Notes: generated from the letters alone by a model not told the origin. DNA of 64,000 nt from an uncultured Collinsella sp. (GCA_902495525.1 CABUXL010000004.1:1-64000), one strand, 5' to 3'. Shown: positions 34,121 to 42,436, counted from the first letter of the stretch. Numbers and translations: made by a program.

Positions 34121-34549
34121 ATGAGCTGGACGTTCGTGGTGCTTGCGCTGGTGCTCTTTCTCTTTGCGATCTACATTGGCTTTTTGTGCGGCCAGTGGGC
34201 GTGCGAAAAGCGTGTCATCACCAAGCGCGACTACTGGATTGCCAACTTTGCGGGAGCGGCGGCAGTCGTCCTGCTGACCTGGGTGTTCTCACTGTTCCCG
34301 CTGGTGCAGTTTGCGCCGATCGGCTGGCTCGGCGGCTTTATCGCCGGCCTTAAGATGAGCTTTGGCGAGTCCGTCGGTCCGTGGCGCAAGCACGACGAGG
34401 TCTTTAACGTCAACAAGGCTCACCGTGCCGCCGCCGACGCGGGCGACGCCGAGGAACGCCGCCGTGCGCGTCGCAATGGCGCGGCCGATCGACAGCTCAT
34501 CTCGGTCACCGATGACAGCAAGGGTGCTGGCAAGCACGCTAAGAAATAG
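34121..34549 (+). CDS. Small two-helix membrane protein of unknown function
   Basis: A 142-residue protein with an N-terminal transmembrane helix (FVVLALVLFLFAIYIGFLCGQW), a second hydrophobic segment around residues 40-65 (ANFAGAAAVVLLTWVFSLFPLVQFAPIGWLGGFIAGL) and a charged Arg/Lys/Ala-rich cytoplasmic tail. I recognise no family. The ATG at 34121 follows GGGGAGTAGCG, 5 bases after the dehydrogenase stop, so it is probably in the same operon. Similar small proteins are common in Coriobacteriia genomes near housekeeping genes. Confidence 0.75.
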   Translation: MSWTFVVLALVLFLFAIYIGFLCGQWACEKRVITKRDYWIANFAGAAAVVLLTWVFSLFPLVQFAPIGWLGGFIAGLKMSFGESVGPWRKHDEVFNVNKAHRAAADAGDAEERRRARRNGAADRQLISVTDDSKGAGKHAKK

Positions 34550-34564
34550 TAAGAAGAGGTAACT

Positions 34565-35263
34565 ATGGCAGAAAACAAAGACGAACAGCTCACCGACGAG
34601 GAGCTGGCACAGCTTCAGCTGGCAGAGGAGAACGAGAACGCCGTCGACCGTCTGGTCAAGGAACTCGGCTGCCCCACGCGCCGCATCCGCCAGTTTGCCG
34701 CCCGCGTGCTGCACCTGCTTGCCGAGCGCGATCCGCAGCGCGTCGTGCCCTGCGTGCCCGCGCTGATCGAGGCGCTCGACCGCCCCGAGGCTCAGACCCG
34801 CTGGGAGGCCCTCGATGCCCTGACGGCGCTCGCCACCACCTGCCCCGAGCAGCTGGGCGATGCCTTTGAGGGTGCCGAGACCGCACTGTTCGACGAGATC
34901 TCCTCCACGCTGCGCTATGCTGCCTTCCGCCTGCTGTGCGTGTGGGGCGCCACGAGCGTCGAGCGTTCGCGCGAGGCTTGGCCCATCCTGGACGAGGCCA
35001 TCCAGTGCTACCACGGCGACCTCGAGTATCGCGACATGCTCGGTTGCCTGTACGAGTTTGGCCAGGGCGAGATTGACGCCGAGGTCGCCGAGAAGCTCGC
35101 GCTGCGCCTTAAGTTCGACGCCGAGAACGGCAAGGGCAGCTATCTCAAAGCCCGTTCGAGCGAGATTTGCGAAATGCTTGTTAAACGCTTTGACCTTGAT
35201 CTCTCCAAAAAGAAGAAGCGTGCTAGCGTTAAAAAATCTGACGACGCCGAAAACGAGGAGTAA
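34565..35263 (+). CDS. HEAT-repeat-like protein
   Basis: A 232-residue soluble, mostly helical protein. Residues 25-125 look like two or three HEAT/armadillo-type units (DRLVKELGCPTRRIRQFAARVLHLLAERDPQRVVPCVPALIEALDRPEAQTRWEALDALTALA). The acidic N-terminus and the Lys-rich end (KKKKRASVKK) are probably disordered. It likely serves as a protein-interaction scaffold; no enzyme motif is visible. AGAGGTAACT precedes the ATG, 15 bases after the membrane-protein gene, and isocitrate dehydrogenase follows after 6 bases. Confidence 0.75.
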   Translation: MAENKDEQLTDEELAQLQLAEENENAVDRLVKELGCPTRRIRQFAARVLHLLAERDPQRVVPCVPALIEALDRPEAQTRWEALDALTALATTCPEQLGDAFEGAETALFDEISSTLRYAAFRLLCVWGATSVERSREAWPILDEAIQCYHGDLEYRDMLGCLYEFGQGEIDAEVAEKLALRLKFDAENGKGSYLKARSSEICEMLVKRFDLDLSKKKKRASVKKSDDAENEE

Positions 35264-35269
35264 CAGATT

Positions 35270-36355
35270 ATGGCGCACGATGTAGTCCTGATTCCCGGTG
35301 ACGGTATCGGTCCCGAGATTACGCAGGCCATGCGCCGCGTGGTCGAGGCCACCGGTGTCCAGATCAACTGGAACGTCCAGGAGGCCGGCGCCGGCGTCAT
35401 GGACGAGTTTGGCACGCCGCTGCCCCAGCACGTGCTCGATGCGATCGCCGAGACCAAGGTTGCCATCAAGGGTCCCATCACCACACCGGTCGGCACGGGT
35501 TTCCGCAGCGTTAACGTGGCCCTGCGCAAGCACTTCGACCTGTACGCCTGCGTGCGCCCCTGCCTGTCGCAGCCGGGCGACGGCTCGCGCTTCCGCGATG
35601 TCGACCTGGTTATCGTGCGCGAGAACACCGAGGACCTCTACGCCGGCATCGAGTTCGATGAGGGCGCTGCCGAGGTCGAGGAGCTCTCGCAGCTCGTCGA
35701 GCGCTCGGGCCAGAAGACCTTCGCCGCTGATTCCGCCATTTCAATTAAGCCGATTTCCATCGCCAAGAGCCGCCGCATTGTGGAGTATGCCTTTGAGTAT
35801 GCCCGCCGCTGCGGCCGCAAAAAGGTGACGGCCGTGCACAAGGCCAACATCATGAAGGCGACCGACGGCCTGTTCCTGCGCGTGGCGCGCGAGGTGGCCG
35901 CCAACTATCCCGATATCGAGTTCAACGACAAGATCGTCGACGCCACCTGCATGGGCCTGGTCCAGAACCCCAACGACTTCGATGTCCTGGTGCTGCCCAA
36001 CCTGTACGGCGACATCGTGAGTGACCTGTGCGCCGGCCTGGTGGGCGGCTTAGGGATGGCCCCCGGCTCCAACATCGGTGCCGACTGCGCCATCTTTGAG
36101 GCTACGCACGGCTCCGCGCCCGATATCGCGGGCCAGGATATCGCTAACCCCACGGCCGAGATTCTGTCTGCGGCTATGATGCTCGATCACCTGGGCGAGA
36201 GCGACGCGGCCAATCGCATTCGCGCCGCCGTTTCTGCCACGCTCGACGAGGGTGAGCAGGTTACCGGCGACGTTCGTCGTGCCCAGACCGGCTCCGTTGA
36301 GGGCGCTGTGGGCACGCAGGCCTTTGCCGATGCCGTTATCGCGCACCTGGCCTAA
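35270..36355 (+). CDS. icd: Isocitrate/isopropylmalate dehydrogenase family, probable NAD-dependent isocitrate dehydrogenase
   Basis: A 361-residue beta-decarboxylating dehydrogenase. It has [11 protein letters not shown] at residues 7-17, the substrate-phosphorylation-loop-like [50 protein letters not shown], and the late [25 protein letters not shown]. The short, single-domain form with [10 protein letters not shown] points to NAD-type isocitrate (or homoisocitrate) dehydrogenase rather than LeuB, and no leucine genes are nearby. It would make 2-oxoglutarate for glutamate synthesis. It is the last gene of the 33036-36355 run. Confidence 0.87.
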   Translation: MAHDVVLIPGDGIGPEITQAMRRVVEATGVQINWNVQEAGAGVMDEFGTPLPQHVLDAIAETKVAIKGPITTPVGTGFRSVNVALRKHFDLYACVRPCLSQPGDGSRFRDVDLVIVRENTEDLYAGIEFDEGAAEVEELSQLVERSGQKTFAADSAISIKPISIAKSRRIVEYAFEYARRCGRKKVTAVHKANIMKATDGLFLRVAREVAANYPDIEFNDKIVDATCMGLVQNPNDFDVLVLPNLYGDIVSDLCAGLVGGLGMAPGSNIGADCAIFEATHGSAPDIAGQDIANPTAEILSAAMMLDHLGESDAANRIRAAVSATLDEGEQVTGDVRRAQTGSVEGAVGTQAFADAVIAHLA

Positions 36356-36412
36356 GGCATGCACACTGCAAACGCCTAAATAGTACTTAAGTGTTTGCGT
36401 ATAACCTGAGAA

Positions 36413-36450
36413 TCAATACGCCCGGCGCTCTGTCGGGCGTATTCTATTGA
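36413..36450 (+). terminator. Hairpin after icd
   Basis: AATACGCCCG (36415-36424) pairs with CGGGCGTATT (36434-36443), with outer TCA/TGA complementarity. The T-run is poor, so termination strength is uncertain. Confidence 0.55.
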
Positions 36451-36481
36451 GGACTATGTTTCCTAACAAGGAGTAACCGAT

Positions 36482-37567
36482 ATGGGTCTGATTCAAAAGA
36501 AGGACGAGAAGGACGAGATCGACGGCATCCAGATCATCGAGCGCGGCGAAGGCCCCGACGGTGATGAGGACGAGAAGATCGATCTGGTCGCCGGTACGTC
36601 TGCCGAGCACATTGCTGCCGGTACGACGGCCGAGGAGGAGGACGCCCGTCTGGAGGCTCAGATCGCCGCGGACGCCGCCGACGAGAACCTCATGCCCGAG
36701 GAGCAAGACGAGGACGACGACTCCGACGAAGACGACCATGCATCCAAGCACAAGAAGACGATGATTGCCGCCTTTGTGGTCGCTATCGTGATCGCTGCTG
36801 TGGTCGGTTTCTTTATCGGCAACGGTGGTTTTGGCGGCAAGGGCGTCGGCTCGGCGACCCTCACCGAGGACCAACTCGATTCGACCGTGGCAAGCTACAG
36901 CTACAACGGCAAGAAGAGCGACATCACCGCGCGCGAGGCTATCGAGAGCCAGTACAGCCTCGACACCGTCAAGGATGGCGATGGCAACTACACTGCTCCC
37001 TCTGCCGACGTTATCCTGTCCTACGTGCGCAACAAGATCCTGCTCGATGCTGCCGAGGACGAGGGCATCACCGTCTCTTCTAAGGAAATGAAGAAGTACG
37101 CCGAGGATTCCATCGGCACTTCGGACTACAAGACCATGGCCACGCAGTATGGCGTGTCCAAGGACCAGGCCAAGCAGATCGTCCGCCAGTCCGCGACGTT
37201 GCAGAAGCTCTACAAGAAGAAGGTCGGCGACAGCTCCGCAAGCATGCCGACCGCCCCGACCGAGCCTGCTGACGGCAACGAGGAGACCGCGAGCAAGGAC
37301 TACGCCGACTACATCATCAACCTTGCCGGCGACGAGTGGGATAGCTCAAAGGGCACTTGGAAGGACGCCGATAGCACCTACGCTAAGGCCTTCGCTGACG
37401 ATGCCTTTACGGCCGATAGCGCTACCTATAAGCAGGCCATGACCGCCTATTACACCGCCTACCAGCAGTATTCCTCGCAGGCTTCGAGCGCCAGCTCCAA
37501 GTGGACCGAGTATGCTAACGGCCTCTACGCCAAGGCCAACATCAGCATCTACGGCCTGTTTGCGTAA
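36482..37567 (+). CDS. SurA-like N-terminal domain protein, membrane anchored
   Basis: A 361-residue protein with a very acidic cytoplasmic N-terminus (about 90 residues, ending DEDDDSDEDDHASKHKK), one transmembrane helix near residues 93-115 (TMIAAFVVAIVIAAVVGFFIG), and an extracytoplasmic helical domain. The segment DVILSYVRNKILLDAAEDEGITVSSKEMKKYAED resembles the SurA/PrsA N-terminal chaperone domain. No parvulin peptidyl-prolyl isomerase domain is visible, so it would be a chaperone without isomerase activity. AAGGAGTAAC precedes the ATG. A strong terminator follows. Confidence 0.78.
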   Translation: MGLIQKKDEKDEIDGIQIIERGEGPDGDEDEKIDLVAGTSAEHIAAGTTAEEEDARLEAQIAADAADENLMPEEQDEDDDSDEDDHASKHKKTMIAAFVVAIVIAAVVGFFIGNGGFGGKGVGSATLTEDQLDSTVASYSYNGKKSDITAREAIESQYSLDTVKDGDGNYTAPSADVILSYVRNKILLDAAEDEGITVSSKEMKKYAEDSIGTSDYKTMATQYGVSKDQAKQIVRQSATLQKLYKKKVGDSSASMPTAPTEPADGNEETASKDYADYIINLAGDEWDSSKGTWKDADSTYAKAFADDAFTADSATYKQAMTAYYTAYQQYSSQASSASSKWTEYANGLYAKANISIYGLFA

Positions 37568-37609
37568 GGTTTGCCTGCACTACTGCGCGCTAACCGATCT
37601 ACCTGATTG

Positions 37610-37647
37610 AGCCCGCTAGAACGGACAACGTTCTAGCGGGCTTTTTG
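37610..37647 (+). terminator. Terminator after the SurA-like gene
   Basis: AGCCCGCTAGAAC and GTTCTAGCGGGCT pair perfectly over 13 bp with a 7-nt loop, followed by TTTTTGTTG. Confidence 0.92.
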
Positions 37648-37745
37648 TTGCCGAAATCAATAGGATAGGCCTCGCGCCCGCACAAGCGCTCCATCGGGTT
37701 CCCCTAATTCATCTGGGAAAACAACTGCAAACGATTGCAAGTGAC

Positions 37746-37775
37746 CGGTGAACGGTCGAAAACTACCGTTCACCG
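37746..37775. promoter_or_regulatory. CGGTGAACGGT inverted-repeat operator
   Basis: CGGTGAACGGT (37746-37756) and ACCGTTCACCG (37765-37775) form a perfect 11-bp inverted repeat with an 8-bp spacer. The same 11-mer or close variants occur upstream of two other PTS/regulator genes here (53406, 53482, 60957, 60978). It lies about 425 bp before the mannose-family PTS operon. Confidence 0.65.
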
Positions 37776-37929
37776 ATAATCTCAAAACTGGTTCTAACTG
37801 GTATTAAGTCAAAAAGACCAATTCACATATCTTCACAATGACCTGCAATTTTTCTACACGCTATTTTTAGCCGCCCTGCGTTGTTTAGACACAGGAAAAG
37901 ATCCGATCTTTTGCCAAAGCATTTCGGAA

Positions 37930-38052
37930 CGGTTTCAAAACCGCAGGTAGAAGTGTTAACGACCGGTAAACGGTCGATTTATCACCGTGAGCGGTGCAAA
38001 AACGTTTTACCGTATGAATCAACGAAAGCGACCTCTTCTGGGGTGATATAGT
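37930..38052. promoter_or_regulatory. Regulatory cluster before the mannose-family PTS operon
   Basis: This stretch holds a LacI/cre-type palindrome CGGTTT-CA-AAACCG (37930-37943), two direct CGGTAAACGGT/CCGTGAGCGGT elements 21 bp apart (37964 and 37985), a palindrome AAAACGTTTT (38000-38009), and a TATAGT -10-like hexamer at 38047-38052. The rest of the 37648-38198 gap is AT-rich without any gene. The layout suggests several regulators act on the PTS promoter. Confidence 0.5.
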
Positions 38053-38069
38053 GACAACAACACGTCACG

Positions 38070-38081
38070 TGGTTACTACCA
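38070..38081. promoter_or_regulatory. GntR (NagR/DasR-type) operator, site 1
   Basis: TGGTTACTACCA has the TGGT-N4-ACCA form of NagR/DasR operators (for example TGGTCTAGACCA). An identical 12-mer lies at 42363-42374 before agaS. It is downstream of the TATAGT hexamer and 118 bp before the EIIA start, suitable for repression. Confidence 0.65.
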
Positions 38082-38198
38082 GTTTAGAAACCACTGGTCT
38101 TCAAAGTACGCTTTCTAAGAAGCTTTAAGGGCGAGCGCCCGCTGGCTTCCGAAAATCATCGGACTCAGATCGTACACACCTTCGGAAGGGAAATTTGA

Positions 38199-38642
38199 AT
38201 GGTTGGCTTTATTCTTACCGGTCATGGACAGTTCGCACCCGGCCTCGCAAGCGCTATCGCTATGGTTGCTGGCGACCAGCCCGCTTTTACCGTCGTTCCT
38301 TTTGAGGGCGACCAGGCTGCTTCCTACGGTGAGGATCTCCGCGCCGCTATTACCGCCATGCGCGAGGAGTGCGATGGCGTGCTCGTCTTTACCGACCTGC
38401 TTGGTGGCACCCCGTTCAACCAGGCGATGATGATTGCCCAGGATGTCGACAACGTCGAGGTTCTGACCGGCACCAACCTTCCCATGGTTATTGAGCTTCT
38501 GTTCCTCCGCGGCAACGCCACGCTCGCCGAGCTTGGCGAGCAGGCCGTGACCGTTGGCCAGACGGGCATCACCGCCCAGACGGTCGCATCCGTTGCCGGC
38601 TCCGACGAAGAGGATATCTTCGGCGACGAGGACGGCATCTAA
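38199..38642 (+). CDS. PTS EIIA, mannose/GalNAc family (AgaF-like)
   Basis: A 147-residue phosphocarrier starting MVGFILTGHGQFAPG, where His9 is the phosphorylation site of mannose-family EIIA domains. FTDLLGGTPFNQAMM near residue 65 is the second family signature. It accepts phosphate from HPr for the EIIB-EIIC-EIID transporter encoded downstream. The stop shares a base with the start of the YajC-like gene (TAATG). The 630-bp region upstream holds several candidate operators. Substrate is inferred as N-acetylgalactosamine or a related amino sugar from the agaS/nagA neighbours. Confidence 0.93.
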   Translation: MVGFILTGHGQFAPGLASAIAMVAGDQPAFTVVPFEGDQAASYGEDLRAAITAMREECDGVLVFTDLLGGTPFNQAMMIAQDVDNVEVLTGTNLPMVIELLFLRGNATLAELGEQAVTVGQTGITAQTVASVAGSDEEDIFGDEDGI

Positions 38643-38923
38643 TGGCCGATTTCGGAGCCAACGTCCTGAGCTCCTCGGTCGCCCTTTTAGGCCTGCTTGT
38701 CATCATGGGCTTGATTTACACCATCTGGTCGCAAATCAACATGAAGAAGAAGCAGAAGTACTTCAAGGAGCTGCACACCGAGCTCAAGCCGGGTCAAGAG
38801 GTTCTTTTCGCCGGCGGTATCTACGGAACCGTCAAAGGCATCGAAGGCGAGAAGGTCCAGATCAAAGTCCGATCCGGAGCCGTCGTAGATGTTTCGCGTT
38901 ACGCGATTCAGGAGATCAAGTAA
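38642..38923 (+). CDS. YajC-family membrane protein inside the PTS operon
   Basis: A 93-residue protein with one N-terminal transmembrane helix (LLGLLVIMGLIYTIWSQINMKKKQKYF) and the YajC core LKPGQEVLFAGGIYGTVKGIEGEKVQIKVRSGAVVDVSRYAIQEI. Classical YajC accompanies SecDF, but here the gene is translationally coupled to EIIA and precedes EIIB. YajC-like genes are also known in mannose-family PTS operons for glycosaminoglycan-derived sugars in streptococci, so this is probably a PTS accessory protein rather than the Sec subunit. Its role is unproven. Confidence 0.85.
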   Translation: MADFGANVLSSSVALLGLLVIMGLIYTIWSQINMKKKQKYFKELHTELKPGQEVLFAGGIYGTVKGIEGEKVQIKVRSGAVVDVSRYAIQEIK

Positions 38924-38959
38924 CTGTCGTCAGCAAATAACGAAAGGAAGCTGATCAAC

Positions 38960-39442
38960 ATGGCAGAACCCAACATTCTTCTTACCCGCATCGATAACCG
39001 ACTGGTTCATGGTCAGGTTGCCACCCAGTGGAACTCCACCCTGGGCTCCAACCTCATCCTCGTCGCCAACGACGACGTGGCGTCCAACACCATGCGCCAG
39101 AACCTCATGAAGATGGCCGCTCCCGCCGGCGTCGCTACGCGTTTCTTCTCTCTGCAGAAGACCATCGACGTCATTGGCAAGGCGAGCCCGCGCCAGAAGA
39201 TCTTCATCGTGGCCGAAACACCGGAAGACGTGCTTACGCTCGTCAAGGGCGGTGTGCCTATAAAGAAGGTAAACATCGGCAACATGCACATGTCGGAAGG
39301 AAAGCGCCAAGTCGCCACCTCCGTCGCAGTTAACGACGAGGATGTCGCTGCGTTTAAAGAGCTGCAGGAATTGGGGGTGGAGTTGGAGATCAGGCGCGTT
39401 CCGAGCACGCCTGTTGAGGACACGAGCAAGCTCTTCTCGTAA
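38960..39442 (+). CDS. PTS EIIB, mannose/GalNAc family
   Basis: A 160-residue cytoplasmic phosphocarrier. The phosphorylated His is His17 in LLTRIDNRLVHGQVATQW, the standard EIIB-Man signature, and LVKGGVPIKKVNIGNMH is the other conserved region. It transfers phosphate from EIIA to the incoming sugar. AAAGGAAG precedes the ATG. A paralogue at 48750-49229 is very similar but has Tyr at this position. Confidence 0.94.
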   Translation: MAEPNILLTRIDNRLVHGQVATQWNSTLGSNLILVANDDVASNTMRQNLMKMAAPAGVATRFFSLQKTIDVIGKASPRQKIFIVAETPEDVLTLVKGGVPIKKVNIGNMHMSEGKRQVATSVAVNDEDVAAFKELQELGVELEIRRVPSTPVEDTSKLFS

Positions 39443-39532
39443 TCCTCGTGATCCACGTTGTCAGGAGTGAAACCCTGACGTTCTGTACGTGATATCCAAA
39501 GTGCGTACATACATTTTGAAAGGAGGAGCAAG

Positions 39533-40333
39533 ATGGAATACTCGATCATCCAGATCGCTCTGGTCTTCGTTGTTACGTTCATCGCGGCAATCGACCAGTT
39601 TGACTTCCTCGAGTCTCTCTATCAGCCCATCGTCACCGGCGCCGTCATCGGTCTTATCCTTGGCGACCTCAACACCGGTCTTCTCGTGGGTGGTACCTAT
39701 CAGCTCATGACGATCGGCAACATGCCGATCGGAGGCGCTCAGCCGCCTAACGCCGTCATCGGCGGCATCATGGCAGCCATTCTCGCTATCGCCACGGGCC
39801 TCGAGCCCAACGCGGCAGTCGGCCTCGCCATTCCGTTCGCTCTGCTTGGCCAGCTTGGCGTTACCCTGGTCTTCACGCTTATGTCCCCGCTTATGTCCAC
39901 GGCCGATAACATGGCTCACAACGCGGACACCAAGGGCATCGAGCGCCTGAACTACTTCGCCATGGCTCTGCTCGGCCTGATTTTCGCTGTCGTCGTCACC
40001 CTGTTCTTCATCGCTGGCGCTACCATCGGTCAGACCATCGCTTCTGCCATCCCGACTTGGCTGCAGACCGGTCTGTCCGCTGCAGGCGGCATGATGCGCT
40101 TCGTCGGCTTCGCCGTCCTGCTCAAGGTTATGATGAACCGCGATATGTGGGGCTTCTTCCTCATGGGCTTTGGCCTCGCGCTCATCACCGTTGCCAACGA
40201 TTCGCTGGCAACCCCTGCTCTGCTCATCCTCGCTCTCATCGGCTTCGGCATCGCTTTCTGGGACTTCCAGCAGCAGACCGAGCTGAAGGGTGCAGCTGTT
40301 TCTGACGGAGGTGACTTCGAAGATGGCATCTAA
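39533..40333 (+). CDS. PTS EIIC, mannose/GalNAc family
   Basis: A 266-residue membrane subunit with about seven hydrophobic segments. IGLILGDLNTGLLVGGTYQLMTIGNMPIGGAQPPN carries the EIIC-Man signature (GDxxxGxxxGG...). Together with EIID it forms the sugar channel of a mannose-family PTS. AAAGGAGGAGC precedes the ATG. Its last 11 bases overlap the EIID start, implying coupled translation. Length is normal for the family. Confidence 0.94.
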   Translation: MEYSIIQIALVFVVTFIAAIDQFDFLESLYQPIVTGAVIGLILGDLNTGLLVGGTYQLMTIGNMPIGGAQPPNAVIGGIMAAILAIATGLEPNAAVGLAIPFALLGQLGVTLVFTLMSPLMSTADNMAHNADTKGIERLNYFAMALLGLIFAVVVTLFFIAGATIGQTIASAIPTWLQTGLSAAGGMMRFVGFAVLLKVMMNRDMWGFFLMGFGLALITVANDSLATPALLILALIGFGIAFWDFQQQTELKGAAVSDGGDFEDGI

Positions 40334-41405
40334 TGAGTATGTGATCCCGGAGCACTACGAGGATCTCACTCCTGCTCCGCAGCTCGACCAGAAGACCCTC
40401 AACAAGATGGCTTGGCGCTCCTGCTTCCTGCAGGCCTCGTTCAACTACGAGCGTATGCAGGCCGCCGGCTGGCTCTACTCCATCATCCCCGGTCTGGAGA
40501 AGATCCACACCAACAAGAACGACCTCGCGGCTTCCATGAGCCACAACCTGGAGTTCTTCAACACTCACCCGTTCCTCGTCACCTTTGTTATGGGCATCGT
40601 GCTTTCGCTCGAGCAGAACAAGGTTGACATCCCCACGATCCGCGCCGTCCGCGTCGCCGCAATGGGCCCGCTCGGTGGTATCGGTGACGCCCTGTTCTGG
40701 CTGACGCTCGTGCCTATCACGGCCGGCATCACCTCCAACATGGCCATCAACGGCAACGCCGCTGCACCGATCATCTTCCTGGTGATCTTCAACGTCGTCC
40801 AGTTCGCTCTGCGCTTCTGGCTCATGAACTGGTCCTACAAGCTTGGTACCAGCGCTATTGACGCTCTGACTGCTAACATGCAGGCCTTCACGCGTGCCGC
40901 TTCCATCATGGGCGTCTTCGTCGTCGGTTGCCTGGTCGTCACCATGGGTGGCACCCAGATCAACCTCCAGATCCCCAACGGCACCACCCGTGGCCTCTCC
41001 GCTACTACCGTGATCGTCTCCGAGAAGGAGGCCGAGAACTTCACCGGTATGGAGGGCATCGATACCGAGACCGCTGAGGCCGGTACCATCGCCATGACCG
41101 ATGAGGACGGCAACGCCCTCACCGCCTCCGATGCCGACGGCAACGCTGTCGAGTGCGGCGTCACCGATCTGGGCAACGGCATGGAGTCCGTTACCTACGG
41201 CACCGTTACCGAGGATCCGGTCAACTTCTCTGTTGCCGACACCCTCAACACCATCGTCCCGAAGCTCGTCCCGCTTATGCTTACGCTGCTGCTTTACTAC
41301 ATGTTCGCTAAGCACAGCTGGACCCCGACCAAGGGCATTCTGCTGCTCTTCGTCCTCGGCATCCTGGGCGCTGGCCCGCTTGGTCTCTGGCCGAGCATCT
41401 GGTAA
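40323..41405 (+). CDS. PTS EIID, mannose/GalNAc family, with large extra loop
   Basis: The 360-residue EIID subunit begins with the family core LNKMAWRSCFLQASFNYERMQAAGW and ends in hydrophobic helices. I start it at the ATG at 40323 behind GGAGGTGAC; it overlaps EIIC by 11 bases. Typical EIID proteins have 270-300 residues. The excess is an acidic, Thr-rich segment of about 85 residues (roughly 219-304) between the conserved GxQINLQIPNG part and the last helices, predicted to face outside. In other bacteria an extracellular EIID region is the receptor for class IIa bacteriocins and a lambda entry factor. Confidence 0.92.
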   Translation: MASNEYVIPEHYEDLTPAPQLDQKTLNKMAWRSCFLQASFNYERMQAAGWLYSIIPGLEKIHTNKNDLAASMSHNLEFFNTHPFLVTFVMGIVLSLEQNKVDIPTIRAVRVAAMGPLGGIGDALFWLTLVPITAGITSNMAINGNAAAPIIFLVIFNVVQFALRFWLMNWSYKLGTSAIDALTANMQAFTRAASIMGVFVVGCLVVTMGGTQINLQIPNGTTRGLSATTVIVSEKEAENFTGMEGIDTETAEAGTIAMTDEDGNALTASDADGNAVECGVTDLGNGMESVTYGTVTEDPVNFSVADTLNTIVPKLVPLMLTLLLYYMFAKHSWTPTKGILLLFVLGILGAGPLGLWPSIW

Positions 41406-41471
41406 GGCTCTAGCTTGAGGGGTGTGTCCCTACGCGGCTCACACCCCGACCCCTTAAGCCATGTGTATGTT

Positions 41472-41509
41472 AAAAGCCGCGTGCTCGAAAGAGCGCGCGG
41501 CTTTTGTTT
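41472..41509 (+). terminator. Terminator of the mannose-family PTS operon
   Basis: AAAAGCCGCGTGCTC and GAGCGCGCGGCTTTT form a 15-bp stem (one G-U type mismatch) with a GAAA tetraloop, then TGTTTTC. Confidence 0.9.
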
Positions 41510-41590
41510 TCTTGATGATTCGGGTGTGGCAGACAGATAATGCTAAACACCCTAGGTAGTTAGCCGAATTCGAGCAAAAGGGAGGATAGG

Positions 41591-42322
41591 ATGGCGATCG
41601 GAGCGCGTAAGCAACCGCTGTACGATCAGCTGGTCGATATTCTGACCGAAAAGATCGACCATGAATATCGCGCCGGTGACATGATTCCTTCCGAGCGCGA
41701 ACTATCGGAGCGCTATGGTCTCTCGCGCACTACGGTACGCCTGGCTCTGCAGGAACTGGAGCGTTTAGGACTGGTGGTTCGGCAGCACGGTCGCGGTACC
41801 TTTGTGACCGACCGTTCGGCAAAGGCAACCAATCTTATGCAGTCCTACAGCTTTACCGAGCAGATGCGCGCGATGGGTCGCGACCCCGAGACCACGATTC
41901 TCGAGTTTTGCGAGATGGAGGCCGATAAGAATCTGGCCGAGCATATGGGATTGCGTATCGGTGATCGCATTTTTAAGCTTAAGCGCCTTCGTTCTGCCGA
42001 CAATATGCCCATGATGGTCGAACGCAGCTATCTACCAGTTCGTCAATTTCTGTCCCTAAAGCGACCGCTGCTGGAGCGTAAGCCGCTTTACGATGTGATT
42101 GAGCAAGACTTTCAGCAAAAGATACGCGTGGCCGAAGAGGAGTTCTATGCGAGCATAGCCCGTCCCACCGACGCCCACCTTTTGGGAATTGTCGAGGGCT
42201 CGCCTGTGCTCGATTTGGTCAGGACTACGTATAACGAGTCAAACGAGGTAGTGGAGTACACACTCTCGGTTGCTCGTGCCGATCAGTTTAAATACAAGGT
42301 TTACCACCAGCGCAGTAACTAG
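41591..42322 (+). CDS. GntR-family regulator of the amino-sugar locus (NagR/AgaR2-like)
   Basis: A 243-residue HutC-type regulator: an N-terminal winged HTH ([64 protein letters not shown]) and a C-terminal UTRA domain that usually binds a phosphorylated sugar. It lies between the PTS operon and agaS-nagA, so it should control both. Identical TGGTTACTACCA sites upstream of each group fit this subfamily. A degenerate version (AGGTAGTTAGCC) around 41553-41564 could serve autoregulation. GGGAGGATAGG precedes the ATG. Confidence 0.92.
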   Translation: MAIGARKQPLYDQLVDILTEKIDHEYRAGDMIPSERELSERYGLSRTTVRLALQELERLGLVVRQHGRGTFVTDRSAKATNLMQSYSFTEQMRAMGRDPETTILEFCEMEADKNLAEHMGLRIGDRIFKLKRLRSADNMPMMVERSYLPVRQFLSLKRPLLERKPLYDVIEQDFQQKIRVAEEEFYASIARPTDAHLLGIVEGSPVLDLVRTTYNESNEVVEYTLSVARADQFKYKVYHQRSN

Positions 42323-42362
42323 TGCTCGCATCGTTTCCATATGGTGATTCTTTGCATTTAAC

Positions 42363-42397
42363 TGGTTACTACCAGATAACCAACCGAAGTGTATAAT
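42363..42397 (+). promoter_or_regulatory. agaS promoter with GntR operator, site 2
   Basis: TGGTTACTACCA (42363-42374) is identical to the site at 38070-38081 and occupies the -35 position of a promoter with a perfect TATAAT -10 (42392-42397). Binding there would block RNA polymerase directly. Confidence 0.7.
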
Positions 42398-42436
42398 TGC
42401 ACGTCAGAGGATTACTTCTAGAGAGAGGTATTAGAA

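Noticed and set aside
38100..38198. Sigma-54 promoter before the mannose-family PTS, as in Firmicutes
   Set aside because: No TGGCAC-N5-TTGC element is present; the region has a sigma-A-like TATAGT and GntR-type sites instead.
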